A DNA stretch of 64,000 nucleotides, taken from contig NZ_ATTQ01000016.1 in NCBI RefSeq assembly GCF_000419765.1, positions 62,001 to 126,000 of the forward strand, given 5' to 3'. Source of the DNA: Rhizobium mongolense USDA 1844. Lineage in GTDB: Bacteria > Pseudomonadota > Alphaproteobacteria > Rhizobiales > Rhizobiaceae. Made by a program: the position numbers and the translations under genes. This document shows positions 42,822 through 51,880 of the stretch, one piece after another. The notes below the pieces were generated by a model. It had not been told where the DNA came from and did no database searches. It was given only the letters and a program-made list of their open reading frames with translations. Position 1 is the stretch's first letter. Every line of letters begins with the position of its first letter.

Positions 42822-45271
42822 GAGCGGGTCGCCTGCTGCCGGTCGGTCTCATATCGGCGGCGACCCTGGCCCACGAAGTGCTACTGATGCGGCTCTTCTC
42901 GATCATTCAGTGGCATCATTTCGCCTATATGATCATAAGCATCGCGCTCCTAGGCATCGGCGCGAGCGGTACATTCCTTGCGTTTGCCCACCGCCCTCTG
43001 GTGGAGCGCTATCCCGCCGCGTTCGCAGCGTCGGCAGCCCTGTTCGGCATTACTGCGGTTGCCAGTGTCGCCGGTGCCGAACGGCTTCCGTTCAACGCGC
43101 TCGAGATTATCTGGAATCCGGGGCAGCTCGGTTGGCTCGCGGCCAACTATGCTCTCCTGGTTCTGCCGTTCTTTTTCGGTGCAACCTGTATCGGCCTTGC
43201 CTTTATCCGCCACCCTGGCCGGATTGGACGCGTCTATGCCTTCGACCTGGTCGGCGCAGGGATCGGTGCGCTGGGTACCGTCGGGCTCTTGTTCCTTGTC
43301 CCTCCCCCTGCAGCACTGTACTTCGTCGCAGCGCTGGGATTCGCTGCGGCGGCCCTCGCCGCCACGGACATGGCTCGTCATCGGTGGCTCGCCGTGGGCA
43401 GTTTGGGGCTTGCAGCCTTGCTCATCGCGGTGTGGCTACCACCATCCTGGACGGCCCCCGGCCCGCATATGTCGCAATACAAGGGCCTGCGCATGGCGCT
43501 CGAAGTGCCGAACGCGCGAGTGGTCGAGGAGCGATCAAGCCCGTTGGGACTGCTGACGATCGTCGAGAGCCCGACCGTGCCTTTCCGGTACGCGCCGGGC
43601 CTCAGCCTCGCCAACACCCAAGAGCCGCCCGCGCAACTCGCCGTCTTCACCGATGGCGACAGCATTACGACGATCACCGCCTATGGCGGCGATCCGGCGA
43701 CAGTCGCATATCTCGACCGGACAACGGCAGCGCTCCCGTACCGCGTCCTTAGTCGGCCGCGAGTGCTGATCCTTGGTGCCGGCGGCGGCGAGCAGGTGCT
43801 GCTCGCGCTACGCGCCGGAGCCGACACCGTGGACGCCGTAGAGCTCAACCCGCAGATGATCGACCTTGTTCGCAATCGCTTCGCGGATTTCGCCGGCGGC
43901 ATCTTTAGCCGCCCGAATGTGCATCTGCATTTGGCCGAGGCGCGCGCCTTCACCGCGGCTACTGGCGAGCGTTACGACCTGATCCAGATGCCGCTTCTTG
44001 ACTCTTTCAGTGCGGCCGCGGCCGGCGTACAGACCATGCATGAGAACTACACCTACACACTGGAGGCGCTGCGGGATTACCTCGCAGTGTTGAGACCGGG
44101 TGGTATCATTGCCATCACGCGATGGCTGCGGGCGCCGCCACGCGACATCCTCAAGCTGTTCGCCACCGCTACCGCAGCGCTTGAAGCTGATGGCGTGGCC
44201 GAGGCAGGCCAGCACCTCGCGCTGATCCGCAGCTGGAACACTGCAACCCTCCTCGTCGCCAAGTCGGCGTTCACCGGCGAAGACGTCGCAGCCATCCGCG
44301 GCTTCGCGGCCGAGAATTTCTTTGACATTTCCTGGGCGCCGGGCATCTCGTCAGCCGACGTGAACCGCTTCAACCAGCTCGACCAGGAATATCTCTACGA
44401 GGGAGCCCTCGCTCTCCTCGGCCCCGAGCGGGCCGACTTCATCGAGCGCTACAAGTTCGATATTGCACCGGCCACCGACGATCGGCCTTATTTCTTCGAC
44501 TTTTTCCGCTGGCGCGCCCTGCCCGAACTCTTGACGCTGCGCACCCAAGGTGGGGCAGCGATGCTCGACTGGGGCTACCTGATCCTCGCGACGACGCTCG
44601 TCCAGGCCGCGATCCTCAGCGTCGTCCTAATTCTGCTGCCGCTCTGGCTTCGCCGGCGGGCACTCGGGAGAGGAGTACATCGGCTGCGCTTCGGGCTCTA
44701 TTTCCTTGCCTTGGGCCTGGCCTTCCTCTTTATCGAGATCGCCTTCATTCAGCGCTTCGTGCTGTTCCTCGGCCATCCGCTTTACGCTGTCGCCGTCGTG
44801 CTTGCGGGATTCCTTGCCTTCGCGGGTCTGGGTAGCGCCGTAGCCGCACGCTGGATGGCGCTCGTCGGACGCGGATCAGCGGTGCGCGGCATTGCACTCG
44901 CCGTCGGGGTGATCGCATGCCTGGCTACCAGCTACCTGCTCGCGCTACCTTTGGTATTCGAACGGCTGCTGGCACTCCCGGATGCCGCGAAGATCGCGAT
45001 CGCACTCCTCCTCATAGCGCCGCTCGCCGTCTTCATGGGCATGCCCTTCCCCCTCGGCCTCGGTCACGTTGGCGCCTGCTCGGAGGCGTTTATTCCCTGG
45101 GCGTGGGCGATCAATGGCTGTGCATCGGTGCTGAGCGCAATCCTCGCCGTACTGCTTGCCATGCATATGGGGTTTACTGGCGTCGTGGTGATCGCCACCA
45201 TCCTCTATCTTGTCGCCCCGACCTTACTCACCGGGTCAGCGAGTGCGCCGATCGAATCCGGGAGGGGATGA
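42818..45271 (+). CDS. Polytopic membrane protein with spermidine synthase-like methyltransferase domain
   Basis: An 817-residue protein in three parts. About seven hydrophobic spans fill residues 1-210. A SAM/decarboxy-SAM-binding Rossmann domain resembling spermidine synthases follows at about 230-480 (RVLILGAGGGEQVLLALRAG, VDAVELNPQMIDL, LAEARAFTAATGERYDLIQM). A second block of about six spans runs from residue 590 to the end. Related fusion proteins are known in many bacteria, but their reaction is not established. It is coupled by ATGA to the PCMT gene and by one base to the next. A joint role in modifying membrane or exported molecules is inferred. Confidence 0.85.
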   Translation: MRAGRLLPVGLISAATLAHEVLLMRLFSIIQWHHFAYMIISIALLGIGASGTFLAFAHRPLVERYPAAFAASAALFGITAVASVAGAERLPFNALEIIWNPGQLGWLAANYALLVLPFFFGATCIGLAFIRHPGRIGRVYAFDLVGAGIGALGTVGLLFLVPPPAALYFVAALGFAAAALAATDMARHRWLAVGSLGLAALLIAVWLPPSWTAPGPHMSQYKGLRMALEVPNARVVEERSSPLGLLTIVESPTVPFRYAPGLSLANTQEPPAQLAVFTDGDSITTITAYGGDPATVAYLDRTTAALPYRVLSRPRVLILGAGGGEQVLLALRAGADTVDAVELNPQMIDLVRNRFADFAGGIFSRPNVHLHLAEARAFTAATGERYDLIQMPLLDSFSAAAAGVQTMHENYTYTLEALRDYLAVLRPGGIIAITRWLRAPPRDILKLFATATAALEADGVAEAGQHLALIRSWNTATLLVAKSAFTGEDVAAIRGFAAENFFDISWAPGISSADVNRFNQLDQEYLYEGALALLGPERADFIERYKFDIAPATDDRPYFFDFFRWRALPELLTLRTQGGAAMLDWGYLILATTLVQAAILSVVLILLPLWLRRRALGRGVHRLRFGLYFLALGLAFLFIEIAFIQRFVLFLGHPLYAVAVVLAGFLAFAGLGSAVAARWMALVGRGSAVRGIALAVGVIACLATSYLLALPLVFERLLALPDAAKIAIALLLIAPLAVFMGMPFPLGLGHVGACSEAFIPWAWAINGCASVLSAILAVLLAMHMGFTGVVVIATILYLVAPTLLTGSASAPIESGRG

Positions 45272-46242
45272 TGTCCGTAGCCCTCGTCGCACATTGCGAC
45301 TGGAGCGTCGATCGACAGAAACGCTGGAAGTGCGTCGCTGTTCGCGACGGCAGCGGTTGGATAATATCGGCGCCGGAACCCGTCAGTGATACGGCGACAC
45401 TGCTTTCCCGGCTACGGCAACGTGCCAACGTCGATGGTGCGACGCTTGTGGGCTTCGACTTTCCGATCGGACTACCAGAGGCTTATGGCAGGGCGATCGG
45501 GCTTTTTTCTTTCCGAGAGGCCTTGCAAACCTTCGGCACGGGTTCCTTTGCCGAGTGGTTCTTGGTCGCCGAGCATCGCAGCCAGATCTCGCTGCACCGG
45601 CCGTTCTATCCAAAGCGCCCGGGCGGCACGCAACGCCAGCATCTGTTCGACGCGCTGGGAGTCGCGACAGGTAACGATCTTCTCCGACATTGCGAGCGTG
45701 CCACTGGCGAGCGGGGAAATGCCTGCATGATTTTCTGGACATTGGGCGGCAATCAGGTGGGTAAGGCCGCGATAGCCGGTTGGCGCGAGATCATCATCCC
45801 CAACCTTGCTGAGATCGCCCTCTGGCCTTTCGACGGTGGGATCGACGCCCTCGCGAACCCTGACGTCACCATCATCGCCGAGACCTATCCCGGCGACGTC
45901 TATGGCCAGCTCGGTATCCCCCGCCGACCCATCTGGAGCAAACGACAGCAATCAGGCCGTCAATTCATAGGCCACCATCTCATCCGTTGGCTGGCTGCAC
46001 GCCCACAGTTCGACGGGACGGCGATACTCTGCGCCATTTCCGACGGATTTGGGTCAGACAAGACCGGCGAGGACCGTTTCGACGCAACGGTCGGCCTGTT
46101 CGGTATGCTTGATGTGGTCGATGGCTATCGTGGTGACGGCGTGCCGGATGATAGGGTTATTGGTCAGTGGGAAGGTTGGATCCTCGGCCAAGCACGCGCA
46201 AGGGCCGAGGTTCCCGACGGCGTGGGGGCCGCCATTAGGTAG
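45271..46242 (+). CDS. DUF429-like protein (possible RNase H-fold)
   Basis: A 323-residue soluble protein. LVAHCDWSVD at the start, LVGFDFPIGLPEAYG, IIAETYPGDVYGQLG and EDRFDATVGLFGML recall the spaced acidic residues of the DUF429 family, predicted to have a ribonuclease H-like fold. The match is by pattern only. The ATG at 45271 (or the one at 45268) follows GGGAGGGG and overlaps the stop of the membrane protein gene, making it the third gene of a coupled operon. Its function with the other two is unknown. Confidence 0.68.
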   Translation: MSVALVAHCDWSVDRQKRWKCVAVRDGSGWIISAPEPVSDTATLLSRLRQRANVDGATLVGFDFPIGLPEAYGRAIGLFSFREALQTFGTGSFAEWFLVAEHRSQISLHRPFYPKRPGGTQRQHLFDALGVATGNDLLRHCERATGERGNACMIFWTLGGNQVGKAAIAGWREIIIPNLAEIALWPFDGGIDALANPDVTIIAETYPGDVYGQLGIPRRPIWSKRQQSGRQFIGHHLIRWLAARPQFDGTAILCAISDGFGSDKTGEDRFDATVGLFGMLDVVDGYRGDGVPDDRVIGQWEGWILGQARARAEVPDGVGAAIR

Positions 46243-46561
46243 TGCCCTAGTTCGCCCCCGGCGACGCCGCGCACATGTTGACCGGGACCCGATCCACGGA
46301 GAGCATTATGGCCTGCGGCCAGTTTTGTGGCGCATCCAAAGGCCGAATATGGCAGCTCCGACCAGCAGCATGCAAAAACGTCAAATACTCTTCCTAACCG
46401 CGGGCCGTCACACATGGTGCGAAGCGGGAATAGTTCCTCTCCGCAGGAGGATCCCCATCCAGCCCGGTCGCGGGCATCTGGAAGCAGGGCGATTTTTACC
46501 CCGGGTGCTCAGCCGCAAGGGTAAGTCCCGCCCTCGGCCTGTCTCCAGCAGCAAGCCGGCT
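46243..46561. other. Intergenic region between convergent accessory genes
   Basis: About 320 bases between the plus-strand operon and the minus-strand 289-aa gene. Several short frames overlap here on both strands; none is supported. No clear terminator was found. Confidence 0.4.
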
Positions 46562-47431
46562 TCAATGCTGAGCAAGGTCAAAGACCAGATTGGCGTTCGC
46601 ACCTTTATCGCTGTAACCAACGACTTTGCAGCCATCGCGTATCGGCGCCTTGCCCCGAAGTGTAAGTGTCGGGCCTCCCTGGTAGTGGCCACTGACGAGG
46701 TAAGGAGCCGGGTCGCAGTTCTTTTTGAAACTGTAGGCGACGCCTGAATACCACTCACCTGGAACGTGCCACCCGCGAAAGAGGACTGTGTCCGGCCTTA
46801 TGGCGCCGGCGATGGCAGGCTTAGGGTCGGAGTAAACGATCACATGATGCTTCTCATGGTGGAACATAACAGAGCGATTGTGACCCATATATTCCCCGAA
46901 AAGAGATTCGTCCGGTCCAGGTTTGAACGTGCTTTGCACAGGAAAGACATCGTAGGGCAGTCCCATCGGGCACAGGCTCAGCCATTTGGCGCCTAGCTCG
47001 CGGCCGCCCTCGGCATTCGACATGCCCACGTTTTTACCTGTTTCGGCATCTCTAACACTCGCATAACCCGCGAAGAACTGACTGCTCTCGTCTGGGCCAT
47101 TAAACAGGTAATGCTTGCCATCAACCCACAGGTCACCGGTCTGGCAGTTGGCTGAGGCTTCGTAAACACGGCCCGCATCGGAATCCAACACCGCCTTGGC
47201 GCAGGCCTGCATGTTCTCGCCAGTGCCGGCACGCCAATTTTCACACCAGCTCAAAGCGGATTCAGGGGTGACTTTCGCTTTGGCGGATGACGTCGTGCCG
47301 CCCATATCGGTGAACTCGAAAATGATAGCGTCAGGAGACTTCGGGTAACCTGGGAGAGTGTCGCCGATGGGTGCTGGCGGCATAGCCGGAATAGCTGCTG
47401 CCAAGAAGAAGATGGAAAGAATGCTCGACAT
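46562..47431 (-). CDS. Hypothetical exported protein (289 aa)
   Basis: A 289-residue protein with a short signal-like N-terminus (MSSILSIFFLAAAIPAMPPAP) and a mature part containing eight or so Cys residues (for example SWCENW, MQACAK, SANCQTGD, LSLCPMG, KKNCDP, RDGCKV), suggesting disulphide bonds in the periplasm. No family recognised. The ATG at 47431 follows GGAGG nine bases upstream. It is the last of four minus-strand genes for small exported or membrane proteins. Confidence 0.7.
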   Translation of the reverse strand: MSSILSIFFLAAAIPAMPPAPIGDTLPGYPKSPDAIIFEFTDMGGTTSSAKAKVTPESALSWCENWRAGTGENMQACAKAVLDSDAGRVYEASANCQTGDLWVDGKHYLFNGPDESSQFFAGYASVRDAETGKNVGMSNAEGGRELGAKWLSLCPMGLPYDVFPVQSTFKPGPDESLFGEYMGHNRSVMFHHEKHHVIVYSDPKPAIAGAIRPDTVLFRGWHVPGEWYSGVAYSFKKNCDPAPYLVSGHYQGGPTLTLRGKAPIRDGCKVVGYSDKGANANLVFDLAQH

Positions 47432-47614
47432 TCAGGTTCGCCTCCGGGCTCAGGCCGGTAAAGTGTTTTCGGGCTAACGCCGTTCGTTCGATGATACGGA
47501 GCCAACCCTTCCTTGAAGGATGGATAATCTCGATGAACGCGCCCCTGCCGCTCGTAGGCAGAGGCTATAGGTTCACGCCCGGATTACAGAGTTTCCGAGG
47601 AGCTGCCGTTTGCC

Positions 47615-48298
47615 TTACTGGGAAACCGCTGTTGCCTGCACGCCGTCGAGCTTCATAATCAGGCTGCGCCCTTCGCGATCGTAGAGTTGCATTTCCTGGA
47701 TTTCCGCCACCATCTCGCCGCGCGAGCGCACTTCTTTCATGCGGATGTTCACTTTGGCGAGAACCACACGGTCGACTGTGCCGTATGAAGACTTTCGGGC
47801 GTTGAGAAACGCCTTGGCCTTGGCCTTTTCCATAGGGATACCGTCGATGATTTTTGGGTTGGCGAAGAACACCTTCAATTGCCGGGGCAGCGAGGTACAG
47901 CATTGATCGACGTTGAAATAGAGTCCTTCCCCCAGCGGCTGGAAATCGAACTTCTCACTTTCGAAATTGTAATCTCCGAATTCGAAACGGGTCTGGATCG
48001 TGAACACTTCGTCCGGGTTGGCAGCGGCAATGGCGTCCTTCATAATCTGCAGAGTTTCTTCTCGTTTTTCTTGCAGCTCGAATTCGTCATCGCGGAAGCG
48101 CGACCAGACTTCAGGGCGGTAGGTTTCCATATAACCGTCGACGATGTCGTTCGGCATCAGCGTTCTGTCGAGCTTCAGATAGACCGGCAGAAGGGCGTTG
48201 TAGCTAAAGTCAGCGGCGGCGGAAGCGAGCGTAGAGCCGGCCAAAATGCAGGCCGCGGCAAGGCCGATGTATATTTTCTTGGTGTCAAATACGGTCAT
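47615..48298 (-). CDS. Hypothetical exported protein (227 aa)
   Basis: A 227-residue protein with a signal peptide (GLAAACILAGSTLASAAA|DFSY). The mature part begins NALLPVYLKLDRTLMPNDIVDGYMETYRPEVWSRF and contains a paired Cys (DQCCTSL). It ends in a beta-rich region (VVLAKVNIRMKEVRSRGEMVAEIQEMQLYDREGR). It faintly resembles DUF4852-type exported proteins, but I cannot confirm this. It sits 71 bases downstream of the 169-aa membrane protein gene in the same direction. Confidence 0.72.
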   Translation of the reverse strand: MTVFDTKKIYIGLAAACILAGSTLASAAADFSYNALLPVYLKLDRTLMPNDIVDGYMETYRPEVWSRFRDDEFELQEKREETLQIMKDAIAAANPDEVFTIQTRFEFGDYNFESEKFDFQPLGEGLYFNVDQCCTSLPRQLKVFFANPKIIDGIPMEKAKAKAFLNARKSSYGTVDRVVLAKVNIRMKEVRSRGEMVAEIQEMQLYDREGRSLIMKLDGVQATAVSQ

Positions 48299-48369
48299 AG
48301 TCGTGTTCCTGGTCGTTCGATTTGTTGGTGGTTGCGCAGCAGATATGCCTCTCTCTAGTCACGCGGATT

Positions 48370-48879
48370 TCACGCCCTCTTCTCGAGGGCCTTGCGGGCT
48401 TGCAGCATTGAGAGAACGGCAGTCGCGAGCAGTGCGAAGGCGCCGATCGACGGCGTAAACGAGCCGAAATCGCTGACGCGGGGAGCTTGGAACGCCGAAC
48501 TGCCACCAATCAGGGAGGAGAGCGCGCGTTCCTGCTGGGCCATCGTGCTATATGCGTCGACAAGCGACCAAACTCCCCAGACCAGGAACAGGACGCCGAC
48601 TGCGGCGGCTACCAGGTCGACAACACGAGAATAGGGCTGAAGCTGTGCCGTGAAAGGTGCGGCGAGAGCGGCGGCGAAAACCACGGGGATGAGGTATGCG
48701 ATGCTACCTGCCAGAGCCGGCAGACTGACGCCTTGGCTGAACATGCCCATGGCCTTGACCGTGACCGCCGGGAAGATGACGCTGGCAAGCGCCAAAATAA
48801 GCAGCGCGATGCGCATCTTGACGGTGTGAATAGAGGCCGGAACACCCGGCTGTACGCTCGAGGCGATCTCGTTGTTCAT
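48370..48879 (-). CDS. Hypothetical membrane protein, four spans
   Basis: A 169-residue protein with about four hydrophobic segments (IALLILALASVIFPAVTV; LAGSIAYLIPVVFAAALAAPF; LVAAAVGVLFLVWGVWSLV; IGAFALLATAVLSML) and a basic C-terminus (QARKALEKRA). The ATG at 48879 has AGGA eight bases upstream; a longer start at 48924 has none. No family recognised. Part of the minus-strand cluster of envelope proteins. Confidence 0.7.
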   Translation of the reverse strand: MNNEIASSVQPGVPASIHTVKMRIALLILALASVIFPAVTVKAMGMFSQGVSLPALAGSIAYLIPVVFAAALAAPFTAQLQPYSRVVDLVAAAVGVLFLVWGVWSLVDAYSTMAQQERALSSLIGGSSAFQAPRVSDFGSFTPSIGAFALLATAVLSMLQARKALEKRA

Positions 48880-49022
48880 GGTAATGTCCTGTTTTTTAGG
48901 TGAGATTATTGTAGCGGCCCCCAAGGGACATGCCGGTCATATTGACGAGGTCATGGAGGTTAACGCCACACACGATCTTTACTTTTCGTGGCTTCGCTGT
49001 TCCGCATGCGACAGCCTAAATG

Positions 49023-49364
49023 TTAGGCCAGCCAAGTGGAGGGGATGGCAATAGGTTCACCGCGATGTAGGTAGACCAAGCTCTTTATGCAGCGGAAAAG
49101 ATACCAGAGCGACGTGGCGAAATAGGCAAAAATGCCAATCACCAGAAACGTTAGAACAGCGCTAATCATCATGAACAGCAGGCCCTTCCAGAACGTGCCA
49201 ATCAGATAATTATAGTGGGATGCAACGAGCGGTGTCGCCTTCCCACGGTCTATGTAGCTGATGATGACGCCAGCAGGCGCGCATAGGATCATCAATATGC
49301 CAGCGATATAGCCAAGCGTTTTATTGTCAGTCGGGTTGACGGCGGAGGAAGAAATATCTGTCAT
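49023..49364 (-). CDS. Small membrane protein, DUF4870-like
   Basis: A 113-residue protein with three hydrophobic segments: LGYIAGILMILCAPAGVIISYI, then a loop ASHYNYLIGTFWKGLL, then MISAVLTFLVIGIFAYFATSLWYLF, ending in IKSLVYLHRGEPIAIP. The FRxIKxLxxLHxGExI ending is typical of DUF4870/YccF-like small membrane proteins. The start at 49364 is the likeliest; 49394 adds ten residues. Role unknown. Confidence 0.72.
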   Translation of the reverse strand: MTDISSSAVNPTDNKTLGYIAGILMILCAPAGVIISYIDRGKATPLVASHYNYLIGTFWKGLLFMMISAVLTFLVIGIFAYFATSLWYLFRCIKSLVYLHRGEPIAIPSTWLA

Positions 49365-49865
49365 TTTGAGAAACTGCCTCTGAGAAGAACGCATGATCGA
49401 TTGGTCGAGGTGGTGCGCCCATCATTGGCGGGTTTGTTTTCATGGCATCAGCCAACCCCCACATTGCCGTTGCCGCATTCGCGGGACATCAGCAGCGAGA
49501 CCGGACCTGTCGATTGCTCGCCTGAAGTAATTTCCATTCAAAGTTTTAAGTGTTGAAGAAATCAACACGGTAGTTTTACCCTCCAACCCCGCGGGCAGTC
49601 ACAAACCGCAACCCATGCTGAATTATTAGTAAATAACAACATAGAGAAGGGCGCAACGAGTCCACAAGCCGGTTCGTATGAGATCTGCCTACACTCGAAT
49701 TTTGCTCACCTTAGGAGTTCGCTGAACTGCAAGTCCCGAAAAGACGTTAACTGCTACTTCCGATGAAACGATAAAGGGTAAAACTACCGATCGGTCAAAG
49801 GCGCCTCATTAAGGACTCCCTCATAGGGTCGTCCCCAGCAAGACAGCAAAAACAGCGAGGTGCCA
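49365..49865. other. Divergent intergenic region
   Basis: About 500 bases between divergent genes, with an AT-rich part (about 49560-49640) that may hold promoters. No reading frame, tRNA or clear structured RNA is supported. Confidence 0.4.
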
Positions 49866-50564
49866 ATGAGCGCAGTTTCGAAACTCCAGTACGGTGAACG
49901 CTTCGGTGAAGAGGTGACCAAGATCGCGCGGGCATCGCTCTCCGTGGCCTCTACTTCGTCCGATGCCGAAGTTGCGACTACCAAGTACTCCCGTTGGTTC
50001 CATGGGGAAAACGCTGCACCGGAGCCGATGGCCACATCGAGACGGAAGTTCAAAACGATCACCGCCAATATGGCGGCTGCCGAGGTCGCCGCTGCCACGA
50101 AAGAGAACCTCTCCATTCTGGGCGATGATGCCAGCGATCTGTTCACGTCCAAACTTCCCGCTGGGCACAAGTTGCGCAAGACCATTCGGTCCTCTCTCCT
50201 GCCAGGGATTCCCTATTTGGGTAGCTGCAAGTTCGGTGAGATCGTCACCGATCGCGGTCAGGACAGATATGCAGTGACGCAGATGTTCATCGCCAACTTC
50301 GATGGAGATCTGGACACTTCCGAGGGCGCAAACTTCTACAAGCCAGTCAACCGTGATTTCGGCCAGATGTTCTATGGCGTTCACATCATTGTAGACAGGT
50401 TCGGGAACCCGCTCGGATTCGATCGTGACCGCGGCGACAATGGCATTGCCTTCAAGACGAAGGATGTCACCAAGGCACTTTATAGCATCGCATCGGCGAG
50501 CACCGGCTTATCTATTGAGGCACTATTGGCACGCGCCGCGGGCGCAAGAAAGGCTGCCAGATAG
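49866..50564 (+). CDS. Hypothetical protein (232 aa), unknown function
   Basis: A 232-residue soluble-looking protein without signal peptide or membrane span. The N-terminal half is Ala/Ser-rich and helical (for example ITANMAAAEVAAATKENLS). The C-terminal half is beta-like (CKFGEIVTDRGQDRYAVTQMFIANFDGD, FGQMFYGVHIIVDRFGNPLGFDRDRGDN). No family is recognised. The ATG at 49866 follows GCGAGG. It is convergent with a LuxR-type regulator 22 bases away, so a functional link is possible but not shown. Confidence 0.65.
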   Translation: MSAVSKLQYGERFGEEVTKIARASLSVASTSSDAEVATTKYSRWFHGENAAPEPMATSRRKFKTITANMAAAEVAAATKENLSILGDDASDLFTSKLPAGHKLRKTIRSSLLPGIPYLGSCKFGEIVTDRGQDRYAVTQMFIANFDGDLDTSEGANFYKPVNRDFGQMFYGVHIIVDRFGNPLGFDRDRGDNGIAFKTKDVTKALYSIASASTGLSIEALLARAAGARKAAR

Positions 50565-50585
50565 TGAAACATGAGCGGTCCTCTC

Positions 50586-51260
50586 TCAGACGTGTTTGCC
50601 TGACTGTCGACGATCCAACTGCGTGGCGACGAGCTTCGCCACCAGATGCACGAGATTCTTGGCGTCGGGCCGCAACTTCATCTTGTCGATGCGATGCTCG
50701 ATGGTTCTTGGCGACAAGTTCAGAAATTCTGCAATTTCCTTCGCAGTCTGACCTTCGATGAGGAGTTGAATGATTCCTTCATCCGTCATGTCAACCTTTG
50801 TCTCCTGCACCGGAGGAATGAAGTACCTGCCCTCGATAAAGCTGACACACCATGCCGGCTTGCCATCGCATTTCTGCGGCAGGATCAGGCGTTCGTAACC
50901 GATGCGAACGCCGATAAGCTTTGTCCTAACAAGGTCGATCGTCGGGCGCCGCGACTCCACAGCGCGCGAAAAGGTAGGAATGATCGCATCGTCGACGAAC
51001 GATCTGTCGAGGTCGCGCATGTAGGAGTTCGGCAATTGTCCTCGCAATCGGTCCAGCATTCGGCTCTTGAACCCAAAATCCTTGATACGACGAAAGTGCC
51101 AGTCGTAAGGATCGTCAGCGGCCGTGGTGACGACCGAGATCGACATCTTTATGCTCAAACTTTCAAGTACCCGGGAATATAGATCTTCAGGGCTGTCCAT
51201 TGAACTGGACTGCAACCACGCATCGATTAGATCGTGAGAAATTGAATTGAACAAACTCAT
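50586..51260 (-). CDS. LuxR-family transcriptional regulator with PAS-like sensor domain
   Basis: A 224-residue regulator. Residues 1-150 resemble the PAS-type sensor domains of rhizobial regulators (DPYDWHFRRIKDFGFKSRMLDRL). Residues 160-215 are a GerE/LuxR helix-turn-helix (MTDEGIIQLLIEGQTAKEIAEFLNLSPRTIEHRIDKMKLR). It has no autoinducer-binding domain, so it is not a typical quorum-sensing LuxR. The ATG at 51260 lacks a strong ribosome site. Targets unknown. Confidence 0.82.
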   Translation of the reverse strand: MSLFNSISHDLIDAWLQSSSMDSPEDLYSRVLESLSIKMSISVVTTAADDPYDWHFRRIKDFGFKSRMLDRLRGQLPNSYMRDLDRSFVDDAIIPTFSRAVESRRPTIDLVRTKLIGVRIGYERLILPQKCDGKPAWCVSFIEGRYFIPPVQETKVDMTDEGIIQLLIEGQTAKEIAEFLNLSPRTIEHRIDKMKLRPDAKNLVHLVAKLVATQLDRRQSGKHV

Positions 51261-51466
51261 AATCAGCCATTTCGAAATGAAGTTCCTATTTATTTCAACT
51301 ACATCGAAAAGACATTACCAAATGGTTGTGTTCTTGTAGTGTGGCGTCGTATTGGTGCGCGTGAGTGGCACGCTTCAGACAAGTGCAGCGCCACTCCACC
51401 CGTTCCACACCTTCCGCTTCTGGCTCAATTCAGGCTTCGCTTGCTGAGACCTAATTCGAACGGGGC

Positions 51467-51748
51467 ATGGCAAGGGCTCCAGTCTCAAGGGTGCAACGGC
51501 CTAAGAATCGTCGATTGGGTCCGACGCGTGACTATCAGCGAATCGACCAAAGTCAGAGCAACGATACGCCATTCGCTTTCGGCATCTCTTATGGCGGGCG
51601 GGCACCGCGCGATGGGAAGGGCACCGTTCCCGCGAAGGACGAGGAGACTTGGATCGAAGATCCCGATCCTCCCTCCGGCATTATCGAGGCGCCACCGGCA
51701 CTCGCAATGAAAATGGCCGACCTCGTGCGTGCGTCAGGTCGCGGATGA
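51467..51748 (+). CDS. Hypothetical protein, possibly relict (93 aa)
   Basis: A 93-residue frame with credible codon use and a structured C-terminus (PAKDEETWIEDPDPPSGIIEAPPAL). No family recognised. Its stop overlaps the next frame at 51745 by four bases (ATGA), a normal sign of coupled genes. Since the second frame runs into the bfr terminator, the pair may be the left-over end of a mobile or accessory unit. Confidence 0.35.
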   Translation: MARAPVSRVQRPKNRRLGPTRDYQRIDQSQSNDTPFAFGISYGGRAPRDGKGTVPAKDEETWIEDPDPPSGIIEAPPALAMKMADLVRASGRG

Positions 51749-51880
51749 CGCCAAAACGCGACCCGGCACGTCCAAAAAACAAGGAACTGAGAGAAATTAA
51801 CCGGAATTGGCTGGGGGACCTGGATGCGGCGCTCGACGGAACACAATTCCATCCTGCGGCAACACGCGTCCTCGACGTGA
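51745..51880 (+). pseudogene. Truncated reading frame ending at the bfr terminator
   Basis: An ATG overlapping the previous stop opens a frame (MTPKRDPARPKNKELREI...) that looks like coding sequence for about 45 codons. The frame then continues without stop through the palindromic bfr terminator and backwards across bfr, where it is only a shadow. This suggests that the 3' end was lost at the junction with the conserved bfr region. The feature end given is the last base before the terminator. Confidence 0.35.
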
